A program made the translations under genes and the position numbers. From IMG/VR virus record IMGVR_UViG_3300018080_000419, positions 1 to 32,565 of that record: a stretch of DNA of 32,565 nt; one strand, 5' to 3'. Below, one piece after another: positions 16,739 through 24,353 of the stretch; position 1 is the first letter of the stretch; every line of letters starts with the position of its first letter. The DNA comes from a virus. Below the pieces are notes generated by a model. The model saw nothing but the letters and a program-made list of their open reading frames with translations. It was not told the DNA's origin and did no database searches.

Positions 16739-17431
16739 ATGGCGAGAAAAGTGCAAAATCAAATCCGAAATCGCGAATATGGATTCTACGAACAGATGCA
16801 TAAAATCATAGTCCCCAAAACAAGAGCCGATTACACTGATGATGAAATTCAGGATTTAGTTGATAAGATTCGAGATCAAGACGACATTGATGCTTTTCAG
16901 GAATTAGTGCTACTACATATTCCTACAGCTAAAGCGATAGCTAGACAAACATGTATACAATCACACTTGGATATATGGACGTGTCAAGCTGAAGGCTTCG
17001 CATTGCTTGTTGACGCTGTTGAGAGGATTCGAAAGGGGAATTGTTCTCACACTAACTATACTTCATATATTGTTAAGATCATTCGTTGTGGACTTGTCGA
17101 GTATTCAGTTAATGACCACATTGTTAGAATACCACGAAAAACAGCCTCGCGAAATAATCTTGATGCTCCTATATTCTTCAGTATGAATAATTCTGACCAA
17201 GCTGAAAGTGTCTCAAAAGAGATTGCAACAAACCATTATACGAAAAAGCCAAGATTCCCGATTCAGGAAATCTTAGCTGAGATAACGATGACAGAGCGTG
17301 AGTTCAAGATTGTTCGAGAAGTATTGAATGGTAAAACGTTCAAGGTTATTGGGTCTGAAGTTGGAGTTTCAGAGTCACAAGTTGGAAGGATACTAAAGGG
17401 TCTAAAGAGAAGATTCAAGGAGGTATTATGA
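16739..17431 (+). CDS. Phage-encoded sigma70-family RNA polymerase sigma factor
   Basis: 230 aa. Residues about 50-115 resemble region 2 (FQELVLLHIPTAKAIARQTC, then a helix like the core-binding segment), and 180-228 is a clear region 4 helix-turn-helix (MTEREFKIVREVLNG, then VIGSEVGVSESQVGRILKGL). It would direct host RNA polymerase to phage promoters, with P1, P2 and P3 as the obvious candidates. There is no ribosome site before the ATG, in keeping with leaderless translation from the promoter at 16706. Its stop overlaps the next start (ATGA). The -10 region contacts look divergent, so promoter preference probably differs from the host's. Confidence 0.85.
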   Translation: MARKVQNQIRNREYGFYEQMHKIIVPKTRADYTDDEIQDLVDKIRDQDDIDAFQELVLLHIPTAKAIARQTCIQSHLDIWTCQAEGFALLVDAVERIRKGNCSHTNYTSYIVKIIRCGLVEYSVNDHIVRIPRKTASRNNLDAPIFFSMNNSDQAESVSKEIATNHYTKKPRFPIQEILAEITMTEREFKIVREVLNGKTFKVIGSEVGVSESQVGRILKGLKRRFKEVL

Positions 17432-17940
17432 CTAAAGAAGATTATAGGTTTTTGTTTATTGGTTCTATAGGCATTTTATTTATTTCATCATTTATTGGCG
17501 GATGTCATGCAAATAAGTTGAGAGATGAAAGAGATAGATATCGAAAGATAATTGTTTCCGTTGCAGAAAACCAAGCCAAGCAACGAGTTGCGAGGATCAA
17601 GATCTATGAAGTTGAGTCTAAAAAGTTTCAACCGAGTAATCTTGAGTTCATTGATATTGGCCGTTTTAATATAAGCGCCTACACGACAAGTGATCCTGGG
17701 TGTGATAATACAACAGCGAGCGGAGTTATTGCTGACTATCGTGATAACATCATCGCTACGGATTGGAATATCTTACCTGTAGGTACAGTCGTGTATATCC
17801 AGAATCACGGTTTCTATACCGTACAAGACAAGGGAGGTGTTATTAAAGGTAGAATGATAGATGTTCTTGTTAGGGATAAAATGACGGCGGTTCAATTTGG
17901 TCGTCAAAACTTAAACGTCTGGCTTGTTAAGGAGAAATGA
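17428..17940 (+). CDS. 3D-domain (MltA/RlpA-like barrel) cell-wall protein with membrane anchor
   Basis: 170 aa. A hydrophobic segment at about 8-25 ends in IGGC, which could be a lipoprotein signal with Cys26, or a simple anchor. A short charged helix follows, then the 3D domain: SAYTTSDPGCDNTTASGV, ILPVGTVVYI, and DKGGVIKGRMIDVLV with the three conserved Asp residues. This double-psi barrel binds or cleaves peptidoglycan glycan strands. It would act outside the cytoplasmic membrane, in lysis or in wall changes during infection. ATG 17428 has AAGGAGG and overlaps the sigma stop, so the two are made together. Confidence 0.85.
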   Translation: MTKEDYRFLFIGSIGILFISSFIGGCHANKLRDERDRYRKIIVSVAENQAKQRVARIKIYEVESKKFQPSNLEFIDIGRFNISAYTTSDPGCDNTTASGVIADYRDNIIATDWNILPVGTVVYIQNHGFYTVQDKGGVIKGRMIDVLVRDKMTAVQFGRQNLNVWLVKEK

Positions 17941-17941
17941 A

Positions 17942-18310
17942 ATGGATAAAAGAATTCTTATGATGTTGGGGCAATTATTGGGGAATGAAACTGCACAGGA
18001 GGCTGTATACTTATATGAAAAAGTGACAGACTTGAAACTAGTGTTGGGTGAAGCTTGTCAGAAAGATGATAATAACATCACTATTATTATGGAAGAAACA
18101 AGTTCATGGATTAAGCGGCTTTCACCTGTAGATACGATTTATTTCATCGTTGCAATAAGTTGTATTATAGGCAATGCATCTGCTGCACACTCACAGATGT
18201 TGGCTTGGTTTGATCGTTGTTTAGGTTGTACCCGTAATTGGGATCGGGATGTTTTGGATACCGCCTTCGAAACTGCAAAACAACGACTGGAGGGAGCTAT
18301 CAATGGTTAA
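17942..18310 (+). CDS. Unknown protein downstream of the 3D-domain gene
   Basis: 122 aa from ATG 17942 with AAGGAG 8 bases upstream, one base after the preceding stop. Mostly helical, with a hydrophobic stretch PVDTIYFIVAISCIIGNASA near residues 62-81 that is borderline for a membrane segment. A role with the neighbouring wall protein is possible but unsupported. Confidence 0.7.
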   Translation: MDKRILMMLGQLLGNETAQEAVYLYEKVTDLKLVLGEACQKDDNNITIIMEETSSWIKRLSPVDTIYFIVAISCIIGNASAAHSQMLAWFDRCLGCTRNWDRDVLDTAFETAKQRLEGAING

Positions 18311-18500
18311 GCCAGTTAAACAAGTGTTGATTGAACGAGACGGATTCGGTGAACAAGAAGCCGAAGAACGTGTTCAAGAGGTACAAAGCCAGATTCATGA
18401 CTTGATTGCCACACCAGGAACCACGCTCATGGATATTGAGCAAGTTATCGAAGATGAGTTTGGCCTTGAACCAGATTATGTAGTTGAATTCCTTAACTGA
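18303..18500 (+). CDS. Small acidic phage protein
   Basis: 65 aa from ATG 18303, preceded by GGAGGG and overlapping the gene before by 8 bases. The pattern (LIERDGFGEQEAEERVQEVQ, then FGLEPDYVVEFL) is one I have met in unannotated small phage proteins that end in LEPDYxxxLL. It is helical and acidic. Function unknown. Confidence 0.75.
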   Translation: MVKPVKQVLIERDGFGEQEAEERVQEVQSQIHDLIATPGTTLMDIEQVIEDEFGLEPDYVVEFLN

Positions 18501-18513
18501 AAGGACCGAACAA

Positions 18514-19593
18514 GTGGCAAAAAGAGAATTCTTACAACTTGCACACGAATATGTGCCAAAGAAGCATGATATTGCTGGTAAGTGGTTGAGTGAGAAGTTA
18601 GATGGTATGCGTTGTTATTGGGATGGTGGTATCACGCAAGGACTCCCTAAAGAGGATGTTCCGTGGGCAAACATGGATAAAGATGAAAGGTACGTGGATA
18701 CACACATCTCTACTGGACTGTGGTCACGTTATGGGAATGTAATACATGCACCTAAGTTCTGGCTTAATGCTCTACCGCGGATGCCATTGGATGGAGAGTT
18801 GTGGTTTGAGAGGGGTCAAGGCAAAAGACAGAAACTAATGTCTATTGTGAAAGACTTGTCACCTGACCACACACAGTGGAACGCAGTCAAGTTCATGTGC
18901 TTTGATAGTCCACCTTATATGACATTGTTTGCAGATGGAAAAATCAATACCACGAACTACAAAAAACAGTTCAAAGGTATTATTCCTTGGATACAGCAAA
19001 GGTTGATACATTATCCAATGGAAATAGTCCCGAAACTAACGTGGACATATAGAACAACATACTGGATGTTGCGTAAGCACTTGAGAGCTAATCCAGTTGC
19101 GATTGCACATCTACAGCATGAGTTGCCGTTTTCAACGCCTTTGGCTGAGAAACGACTCAACAAAATGCTGAGAGATGTAGTTCAGTTAGACGGTGAAGGG
19201 TTAATGCTTCGCCATCCCGACAAGTTGTATGAATGTCGCAGATCTTATTATCTCCTCAAGATCAAAAAGTTCAAAGATCAAGAGGTTAAGGTTATTGGTT
19301 ATGTAACTGGTAAGGTCACTGATAAAGGAAGCCGAAACTTGGGTCGCATTGGCTCCCTTGTCGTGAAACTACAAAACGGCTTAACGTGTCATGTTGGAGG
19401 CTTGACAGATGCCATGCGTGAGTTTGCGACCGAAGACCAGTCGAAATGGGCTGAAGAAAATCCGGATACAAGATGCCCGGATAATTTCAGTAGTCCATTC
19501 TTTCCGATGGGAAAAATCATCACGATCAAATACAATGATGTAAGTCGTGATGGTATCCCAAACACTGCAACATACTGGAGAGATTATGAATAA
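18514..19593 (+). CDS. ATP-dependent DNA ligase
   Basis: 359 aa from the GTG at 18514, which has AAAGGA 9 bases upstream; a TTG ten codons earlier lacks one. Motif I SEKLDGMR carries the adenylated Lys (residue 28), followed by LDGELW, a middle MCFD, GEGLMLRHP (motif IV) and LLKIKKFKDQE (motif V), then an OB-fold C-terminus. It seals nicks using ATP, as in Okazaki fragment joining. It does not use NAD, which sets it apart from the bacterial host's ligase. Some acceptors (EDVPWANMDK) form an insertion after motif I. Confidence 0.95.
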   Translation: MAKREFLQLAHEYVPKKHDIAGKWLSEKLDGMRCYWDGGITQGLPKEDVPWANMDKDERYVDTHISTGLWSRYGNVIHAPKFWLNALPRMPLDGELWFERGQGKRQKLMSIVKDLSPDHTQWNAVKFMCFDSPPYMTLFADGKINTTNYKKQFKGIIPWIQQRLIHYPMEIVPKLTWTYRTTYWMLRKHLRANPVAIAHLQHELPFSTPLAEKRLNKMLRDVVQLDGEGLMLRHPDKLYECRRSYYLLKIKKFKDQEVKVIGYVTGKVTDKGSRNLGRIGSLVVKLQNGLTCHVGGLTDAMREFATEDQSKWAEENPDTRCPDNFSSPFFPMGKIITIKYNDVSRDGIPNTATYWRDYE

Positions 19594-19834
19594 GCTGTTT
19601 CTACTCACATTGAAGTCCGAACAGGGTCTTCACAGTCATCACGACTACAACAAGAAGTTCGTGATCAGCGCACCCACGCCAGCGAGGGCCAGGAAAATGG
19701 CTTCCGAGAAAGCCTTTGACGAAGGCCCAATGACATGGGAAAACCCAGAACTCTCTCGCTGTAAAATGATTGCTGATATGAGCAAGTTGGGCGAGAATAT
19801 TGTTTGTGTAGAAAGTAACGTTCACCCATTCTAA
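19586..19834 (+). CDS. Unknown small protein
   Basis: 82 aa from ATG 19586, which overlaps the ligase stop by 8 bases and has GGAGAG upstream. The segment HDYNKKFVISAPTPARARKM resembles small phage proteins with an alpha/beta fold in which a strand is followed by an Ala/Arg-rich helix. Function not known. Confidence 0.75.
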   Translation: MNKLFLLTLKSEQGLHSHHDYNKKFVISAPTPARARKMASEKAFDEGPMTWENPELSRCKMIADMSKLGENIVCVESNVHPF

Positions 19835-19849
19835 GAAAAGGATTAAGTT

Positions 19850-20323
19850 ATGGAAACTGTATTAGTTGGTGATGTAATTCTGCGCCATGTAACCATTTTG
19901 TCAGATAACAATATCCGTCCAACATATAGCAAAATGATTACACCGATGGAAATAACTAAAAGTAATAGAGGTGTTACCATGTTTCGCGCTAGGCGAAGCA
20001 AGGTTGTTCAAAACCGTTATGTGGTTCTTGATAAACTTGATCAAGGTCTTGTTTGCTTTTGTGAAAAAGAGATAACAGACAAGACAACACATTTCATAGT
20101 TACGAAAGTGATGCGCGGTGGTTCAAGTGTAAATGTCGAGCCAATAGAAGGGGATATGGAAGATCTGAAAAATGAATTTCCAACACCACCAGAGGTTGTG
20201 AGTCTTGTTGAACATACAATACAAAATAATCCTCGCCTCGTTTGTTCCTTGATTTCAATTCAAGAATTGAAGGAGCATCTTTCCAAGAAACAGATTGAGG
20301 AGTTGTGTGCTTTAGTCAATTAA
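19850..20323 (+). CDS. Unknown protein
   Basis: 157 aa with AAAGGA 8 bases before ATG 19850. The N-terminal half looks beta-rich (VLVGDVILRHVTIL and further strands), the C-terminal half helical (SIQELKEHLSKKQIEELCAL). A pair of Cys near 69-71 (VCFCEK) is not part of a visible zinc site. No family recognised. Confidence 0.75.
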   Translation: METVLVGDVILRHVTILSDNNIRPTYSKMITPMEITKSNRGVTMFRARRSKVVQNRYVVLDKLDQGLVCFCEKEITDKTTHFIVTKVMRGGSSVNVEPIEGDMEDLKNEFPTPPEVVSLVEHTIQNNPRLVCSLISIQELKEHLSKKQIEELCALVN

Positions 20324-20337
20324 GAAAGGATCATGTT

Positions 20338-20574
20338 ATGTATTGTTTTCCTGAACAAAAGAATAGGGCATTTCTACAATGTGCCTTATTGCTTGGTGAG
20401 GATATCGTTGTTAGATCTGGTTCACGTGGTGTCATTGCTCCGCAATCTGGTGTAATGGAGATAAATGTAAATAAAGATAACTTATCTGAGACTGTCCACG
20501 TGCATGTTAAGTGTGGCGTTGTTGTCGCAATGATCACAAATAATGGACATATAATTGTGAAACGAGAGGATTAA
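20338..20574 (+). CDS. Unknown small beta-rich protein
   Basis: 78 aa from ATG 20338 with AAAGGA upstream. Alternating strands (EDIVVRSGSRGVIAP, VHVHVKCGVVVAMI) suggest a small barrel. It lies 14 bases after the previous gene and just before the nuclease gene. Function unknown. Confidence 0.7.
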   Translation: MYCFPEQKNRAFLQCALLLGEDIVVRSGSRGVIAPQSGVMEINVNKDNLSETVHVHVKCGVVVAMITNNGHIIVKRED

Positions 20575-20579
20575 AAAAA

Positions 20580-21566
20580 ATGCGTGAAGTTAAATATTTA
20601 TCAAGTAGTAGTGTTAAGAAGTTCTACGCTAATCGAGAGGAGTTCTATCTGCAATACCTCTCAGAATACAAACCACCGCGTCCCGAACAGACACAAGCAA
20701 TGTCCGTCGGGTCTGCATTTGATGCCTGGATTAAACATCATCTTCACAATATTGTGTTTGGTGGTAATGATCCGAGGTTCGAGATTGATAATATCATCGA
20801 AAAACAAGTCGAGCCACAACATCGTGCTTGGGCACGCAAAGCTGGCCACTATATCTTCAAATGTTATGAGAAATCTGGGGCACTTGCAAACCTCATCCTG
20901 GAGCTTGATTTGGCAATCGAAGAGCCAAGGATGGAATTGCGTCTTGAAGGAGACATCCTTCATGAGACAGTGACCGAAGGAATACCTATCGTGGGTTATC
21001 CCGATTTGTATTTCGTCAACAAATACGGGCGTGCCGTGGTCTTTGACTGGAAAGTGAATGGCTTTTGCTCGAAATACGCGGCCAGTCCTCGTCGTGGATA
21101 CATCAATATCCATGATGGCTGGAGCCATGATATTAACCCACCGAGTCGGGGTTCGGGAAAACCACATCGAGATGCAGAACCCGTGGTTGTGGACGGTGTA
21201 ACAATCAATTCCACCTGTTCTTTGAATGTGGCCGATAAAGACTGGGCTGGCCAGCTTTGTCTTTATGCTTGGCTTCTCGGAGAACCGATTGGTGGTAACT
21301 TCGTTTGTTGCATTGATCAGATCATTGCAAAGCCGTGCGGAACTGAGTATCCGCTGTTGCGTGTGGCCAATCATCGTGCCACTGTCGATGACTTATTCCA
21401 GACAGACTGGTTCAAGAAGATTCTGTTTGTGTGGAATACAATCAAAAGTGGACACATCTTCACTGAAATGAGTCGCGAGGAGTCCGATGCAAAATGCGAG
21501 GAGTTGGATCGTTACGCATCCTTGTATGAGGATGATCCAGTGTTCGCTGAACTCACAAGGAGCTAA
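20580..21566 (+). CDS. PD-(D/E)XK exonuclease (RecB/Cas4-like family)
   Basis: 328 aa. MSVGSAFDAWIKHHL (41-55) has the family's N-terminal His motif, GYPDL (139-143, Asp142) and VFDWKVNG (154-161; Asp156, Lys158) make up the active site, and GQLCLYAWL is the usual glutamine-tyrosine helix. Relatives are phage 5'-3' exonucleases used in recombination and are often partnered with an ssDNA-annealing protein, which I do not find here. The ATG follows an eight-A run with AGAGGA upstream. The gene has higher G+C than its immediate neighbours. Confidence 0.88.
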   Translation: MREVKYLSSSSVKKFYANREEFYLQYLSEYKPPRPEQTQAMSVGSAFDAWIKHHLHNIVFGGNDPRFEIDNIIEKQVEPQHRAWARKAGHYIFKCYEKSGALANLILELDLAIEEPRMELRLEGDILHETVTEGIPIVGYPDLYFVNKYGRAVVFDWKVNGFCSKYAASPRRGYINIHDGWSHDINPPSRGSGKPHRDAEPVVVDGVTINSTCSLNVADKDWAGQLCLYAWLLGEPIGGNFVCCIDQIIAKPCGTEYPLLRVANHRATVDDLFQTDWFKKILFVWNTIKSGHIFTEMSREESDAKCEELDRYASLYEDDPVFAELTRS

Positions 21567-21568
21567 AA

Positions 21569-21826
21569 ATGAGAGAAACATGCTTGATGTGTGTAAAGAA
21601 ACATCTGGCACAAGCTATAGTCTTGTGTCGGGAGGCTCGAACGGATTATCCTATCCACCAACAATTTGCCGTTGGTCACTTGGCCGAGGCTGAAGAGGAG
21701 ATTGAGAAGGAATATCCTAAGCTCGCATACAAGATTCGTGTTGCTCGTTTTGCTGTTAGTGCTGATGTTCATAATTCAGATCAAATTGTAATATTATTGA
21801 AGGAGATTTGTGAAAATGATGGCTGA
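21569..21826 (+). CDS. Small conserved phage protein with CxxC and GHLAEAE motif
   Basis: 85 aa with GGAG 6 bases before ATG 21569, only 2 bases after the nuclease stop. The pattern CLMCVKKHLAQA, then GHLAEAEEEI, then KIRVARF is one I associate with unannotated phage proteins in replication modules. The CxxC and His residues might bind zinc. Function unknown; tight spacing suggests it may act with the nuclease. Confidence 0.75.
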   Translation: MRETCLMCVKKHLAQAIVLCREARTDYPIHQQFAVGHLAEAEEEIEKEYPKLAYKIRVARFAVSADVHNSDQIVILLKEICENDG

Positions 21827-21965
21827 ATCCAAAGGAATGTTGAAGGGATGTTTGAAGAATATCATGGAAAAGCGTTTACCACAAGCCCAACGGCTTGACG
21901 ATAAAGAGCGTATCGAAATGCTTACAGCAAATGCCAAGAAGCTCAAAACGTTGATTGGTGACTAA
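21816..21965 (+). CDS. Very small helical basic protein
   Basis: 49 aa starting MMAESKGMLKGC. AAGGAG lies about 11 bases before the first ATG and it overlaps the gene before by 11 bases. Predicted as two amphipathic helices with net positive charge. It is the last gene before the GC-rich hairpin element. No family recognised. Confidence 0.65.
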   Translation: MMAESKGMLKGCLKNIMEKRLPQAQRLDDKERIEMLTANAKKLKTLIGD

Positions 21966-21970
21966 CATCT

Positions 21971-22045
21971 TAGCCCCGCGGGATGGCGTCCGTTCAACGC
22001 GATACGTAACGTGGCCCAGGGTTCGGGGTTCCTGGGGCGGGGCTA
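21971..22045 (+). ncRNA. GC-rich branched RNA element or terminator
   Basis: 75 bases, of which 51 are G or C, in DNA otherwise near 40%. TAGCCCCGC (21971-21979) pairs perfectly with GCGGGGCTA (22037-22045). Inside are GCGT/ACGC around a 7-base loop near 21987-22000 and CCCAGG (22015-22020) with CCTGGG (22031-22036). TATTTAACTTT follows, so it may end transcripts. The outline is cloverleaf-like, but it does not fit a tRNA. A terminator with a structured loop is the cautious call; a structured RNA is possible. Confidence 0.5.
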
Positions 22046-22080
22046 TTTAACTTTATGATTTAGACAGGAAGGGATATGAT

Positions 22081-22512
22081 ATGCCAGTCAAAGTAACAAA
22101 TTTCTGTAAACATTACAGATCGCCAGACCACAATAAGACTTGTTCTCTTGGTATTGCATTTAACGATGTGACACCCGAACCAGAAAGACTAGCTGGCTTG
22201 TTCTGGAGAATGCCTTGTCACCGTGGTATTGAGCCAACGAACGCGCAACAGGCACAGGAGCTCAAGAAGCGTGGTTCTTGTGATAAGTTTGAGCAATATA
22301 CAGCAGATGACTTGAAGGAAATGCAACGAGACGCTGAGGAACGGATTGAACAAATCCATGATGCAATATCCACGATCAATATGACTGGCTTATCAGTTGG
22401 CACGATCAAGTGTCCAAGATGTGGGTCACTTGATTTGAGGTTCGAGGTCTTCTCAAACGGACGTATTTGGGGTAAGTGCCCAACAAAAGGATGTCTATCA
22501 TGGATGGAATAA
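22081..22512 (+). CDS. Zinc-ribbon protein with central coiled coil
   Basis: 143 aa with GGAAGGG 8 bases before ATG 22081. The N-terminus has CKHY and CSLG, with further Cys at PCHRG and SCDKF, suggesting one zinc site. Residues about 75-100 (DLKEMQRDAEERIEQIHDAI) form a coiled coil. The C-terminus (CPRCGSLDLRF, then GKCPTKGC) is a four-Cys zinc ribbon. Likely nucleic-acid binding or a dimeric adaptor; not assigned to a known family. Confidence 0.75.
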   Translation: MPVKVTNFCKHYRSPDHNKTCSLGIAFNDVTPEPERLAGLFWRMPCHRGIEPTNAQQAQELKKRGSCDKFEQYTADDLKEMQRDAEERIEQIHDAISTINMTGLSVGTIKCPRCGSLDLRFEVFSNGRIWGKCPTKGCLSWME

Positions 22513-22721
22513 AATATCGTCAAATAAAAGGTGGGAAGATTCACATTGCTAAAAAGGGCAGTGGTCTCTATCTTTGTGGTGTTTCTATAGGTTCTGATGA
22601 CCGTTTCCCTGTTTCCAAGTTTGATGATTCACAAATCTGTAAGAACTGTCTCAAGATTCGGGGTAAGCAGGTGTTTCATGATTACCTCAAATCTGTAAGA
22701 ACTGTTCAAGATTCGGGGTAA
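22500..22721 (+). CDS. Small Cys-rich protein with a rearranged 3' end
   Basis: 73 aa from ATG 22500, which has AAAAGGA 8 bases upstream inside the previous gene. Cys residues at LCGV and ICKNC could bind zinc. The 3' part is a direct duplication: 22632-22669 is repeated, less one base, at 22688-22724. The first copy reads QICKNCLKIRGK in frame; the second is shifted and reads SVRTVQDSG before the stop. The present C-terminus therefore looks like a product of the duplication, and the gene may be altered or newly lengthened. Confidence 0.6.
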   Translation: MDGIKYRQIKGGKIHIAKKGSGLYLCGVSIGSDDRFPVSKFDDSQICKNCLKIRGKQVFHDYLKSVRTVQDSG

Positions 22722-22724
22722 GCA
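22632..22724 (+). repeat. Near-identical direct repeat at a gene end
   Basis: Two copies (38 and 37 bases), offset by 56 bases, beginning CAAATCTGTAAGAACTGT and ending ATTCGGGGTAAGCA. They differ by one deleted base. A recent slipped duplication is the simplest explanation. Confidence 0.9.
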
Positions 22725-23365
22725 TGAAGCAAGTATTTAAGCTACGAGACCCTGTGTATGATCAGCACGTTACTGTGTTCATTGGAACCCGCAGACAAAG
22801 TGAAGCCTATTTAAGGAGGGTTCACAAAGACTTTGAGAACCATGAAGCACATTGCACAGGTGAGACCAGAACCGTTAAACATGTCGACAATGAACATACG
22901 TGGCGTGAGTTCTATATTTGGTGTGGGCCTGACTGGAATAGTACACCATATAATATTGCACATCTATCACATGAACTACTCCATGTTGCTTTACATGTTT
23001 TAGATAGATGTGATATCAGAGTATCGTTTGATGATCATGAGGTCTTGACTTATTATCACTCATACCTGTTGCGGGAGTTTCTAAAACAAATGAAGCGTAG
23101 CGAAATGCAGTCTGATGCACCGTCTTGTTATTTTCGCCCTCGGACACGCGGCGATCTAGTCAGGGCATTGCACGCGGGAACTCCGTGCGAGGTGGTAGCC
23201 GATAACGAGAGCACGACGCGAATACTGATAGACGGGTGGCTTAACCCGCCGCCGTACACGGTTCGCCCGTCCGAAAATGCCGGGTGGGTGGTTTTCGAGA
23301 GAGATAACGACAAAGGTGAGGTGCGTGGTGGAGCGCAGCGGAACCACGTCAGTCTCAGTTCCTGA
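22724..23365 (+). CDS. HExxH metallopeptidase-like protein with a GC-rich C-terminal module
   Basis: 213 aa. Residues 79-94 (AHLSHELLHVALHVLD) contain HELLH (83-87), the zinc-binding motif of metallopeptidases, with Glu106 a candidate third ligand; an inactive or non-peptidase role is possible. From about residue 136 the DNA becomes GC-rich (35 of 60 bases at 23221-23280 against 24 of 60 at 22921-22980), and the protein changes to RPRTRGDLVRALHAGTPCEV through TVRPSENAGWVVFERD. I recognise that segment as a small stand-alone phage protein type, so this gene is probably a fusion. ATG 22724 lies 2 bases after the previous stop. Confidence 0.7.
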   Translation: MKQVFKLRDPVYDQHVTVFIGTRRQSEAYLRRVHKDFENHEAHCTGETRTVKHVDNEHTWREFYIWCGPDWNSTPYNIAHLSHELLHVALHVLDRCDIRVSFDDHEVLTYYHSYLLREFLKQMKRSEMQSDAPSCYFRPRTRGDLVRALHAGTPCEVVADNESTTRILIDGWLNPPPYTVRPSENAGWVVFERDNDKGEVRGGAQRNHVSLSS

Positions 23366-23468
23366 CAGCGACACCCAGCCCTTGGAGGTAATCGAGAACT
23401 TGCTACAAGAGCGAAGAGAAGATAACCCCAGACTCCTCAGTGAGGTTTGTGGAAAGGATTTAGCATGA
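23325..23468 (+). CDS. Small acidic protein, translationally coupled
   Basis: 47 aa if it starts at the GTG at 23325 (or 23328), with GAGG just upstream; the start is uncertain because the frame is open further up. The end (TQPLEVIENLLQERREDNPR, then LLSEVCGKDLA) is a convincing amphipathic acidic helix, and its TGA overlaps the ATG of the next gene (ATGA at 23465), which supports real translation. It overlaps the metallopeptidase gene end in another frame. Function unknown. Confidence 0.5.
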   Translation: MVERSGTTSVSVPDSDTQPLEVIENLLQERREDNPRLLSEVCGKDLA

Positions 23469-23815
23469 AACGAGTAATCATCGAGTCCCCGTATCAAGGT
23501 GCTGGGCTTCTGCAATCAACTTATCAAGTATACTTGCATAAGTGTTTACTTGATTCGTTGAATCGAGGTGAGGCACCTTTCGCAAGCCACGGCTTCTATA
23601 CACAAGTTCTTGACGATGATGATCCCAAGGAGCGGGCTTTGGGGATGAAGTCAGGAATGGCTTGGTATGGTTGCGCAGATCTTGTGGCCGTTTACATGGA
23701 TCATGGTATCAGTCCAGGAATGCAAGCTGGTATTGATTTTGCTATTGGGTTAGGGATACCTATCGAAGAAAGGAGATTGAGATGCCAGTATACAGTGTCC
23801 GAGTCAAGAATTTGA
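23465..23815 (+). CDS. Nucleoside deoxyribosyltransferase-like / DUF7768-type protein
   Basis: 116 aa from ATG 23465 with AAAGGA 8 bases upstream. The sequence RVIIESPYQG, DSLNRGEAPFASHGFYTQVL, ERALGMKSGMAW and YMDHGISPGMQAGIDFA follows the pattern of phage proteins with a fold like nucleoside 2-deoxyribosyltransferases. These act on nucleotide sugars or base exchange, but the activity of this subgroup is not established. A role in nucleotide metabolism is inference. Confidence 0.8.
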   Translation: MKRVIIESPYQGAGLLQSTYQVYLHKCLLDSLNRGEAPFASHGFYTQVLDDDDPKERALGMKSGMAWYGCADLVAVYMDHGISPGMQAGIDFAIGLGIPIEERRLRCQYTVSESRI

Positions 23816-23952
23816 GTAGTGATCGCGAAGATCAACAAGACGTTCCAATAACCGTGGAGCTTCGGTCTAAGCCTCCCGTAGGTTCGATCATCCGAAGTAA
23901 GAAATCGGATGCGAGGTTCGAGGTTCTGTCAGCCAGAAGGAAACGGAAATGA
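23782..23952 (+). CDS. Small basic protein
   Basis: 56 aa with AAGGAG before ATG 23782; it overlaps the gene before by 34 bases and its TGA overlaps the next ATG (ATGA at 23949). Starts MPVYSVRVKNLSSDREDQQD and ends with the basic tail SARRKRK. Reads like a small beta-barrel (VPITVELRSKPPVGSIIRS). Function not known. Confidence 0.65.
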   Translation: MPVYSVRVKNLSSDREDQQDVPITVELRSKPPVGSIIRSKKSDARFEVLSARRKRK

Positions 23953-24353
23953 TTAAACAGCACACGTTTTATAAGGTCGTAGCTGAAACGTCAGCGTATG
24001 ATCTTGTATCTTGTATTGTGCCTCCTCCTTACAGGCTCACATATTGTTTAGAGCATGAAACTCGACCCAAGATTCCTGGCTCTAAGATATTTGGGTTTGT
24101 TTCCCTGAATCATGCTAAAAACTGGATGCGTCACATGTATGACACGTCTGCTGATAACTGGTTTGTGGTTCGGGGTGTGGGATTTAATGTTCAACATCAA
24201 TTTTCTGTTCCTGTTTGCTTTAGTAAAATTATTGATTTCTGGAGTGGTGAGATGGGAATGATGATGAGTTGTATTCCAGAAGGTGCAATTATGTGTAATT
24301 CATTCATCCCAAAGGAAATATTGAGAGGTGAAAGATGGCGTACAGAATATTGA
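23949..24353 (+). CDS. Unknown protein, paralogue A of a pair flanking dnaJ
   Basis: 134 aa. It shares with the protein at 25245 the order FYKVV, SCIV, PKIPGSKIFGF, a Trp-rich middle (NWM, NWFVVRGVG), QFSVPVCFSKI, FW-x-G, PEGAIMCNSF. The two are about the same length and clearly related, so they arose by duplication. No known domain recognised. Start ATG 23949 is preceded by AGAAGGAAACGGAA. Confidence 0.75.
   Translation: MIKQHTFYKVVAETSAYDLVSCIVPPPYRLTYCLEHETRPKIPGSKIFGFVSLNHAKNWMRHMYDTSADNWFVVRGVGFNVQHQFSVPVCFSKIIDFWSGEMGMMMSCIPEGAIMCNSFIPKEILRGERWRTEY

Noticed and set aside
20661-21374. 237-codon antisense frame in the nuclease gene
   Set aside because: The sense strand encodes an intact PD-(D/E)XK nuclease; the antisense product has no recognisable features.
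21971-22045. tRNA or tRNA-like gene
   Set aside because: Acceptor-like stem and cloverleaf outline are present, but the T arm has a 10-base loop with 6 pairs, there is no proper anticodon arm with U33, and no CCA context fits.
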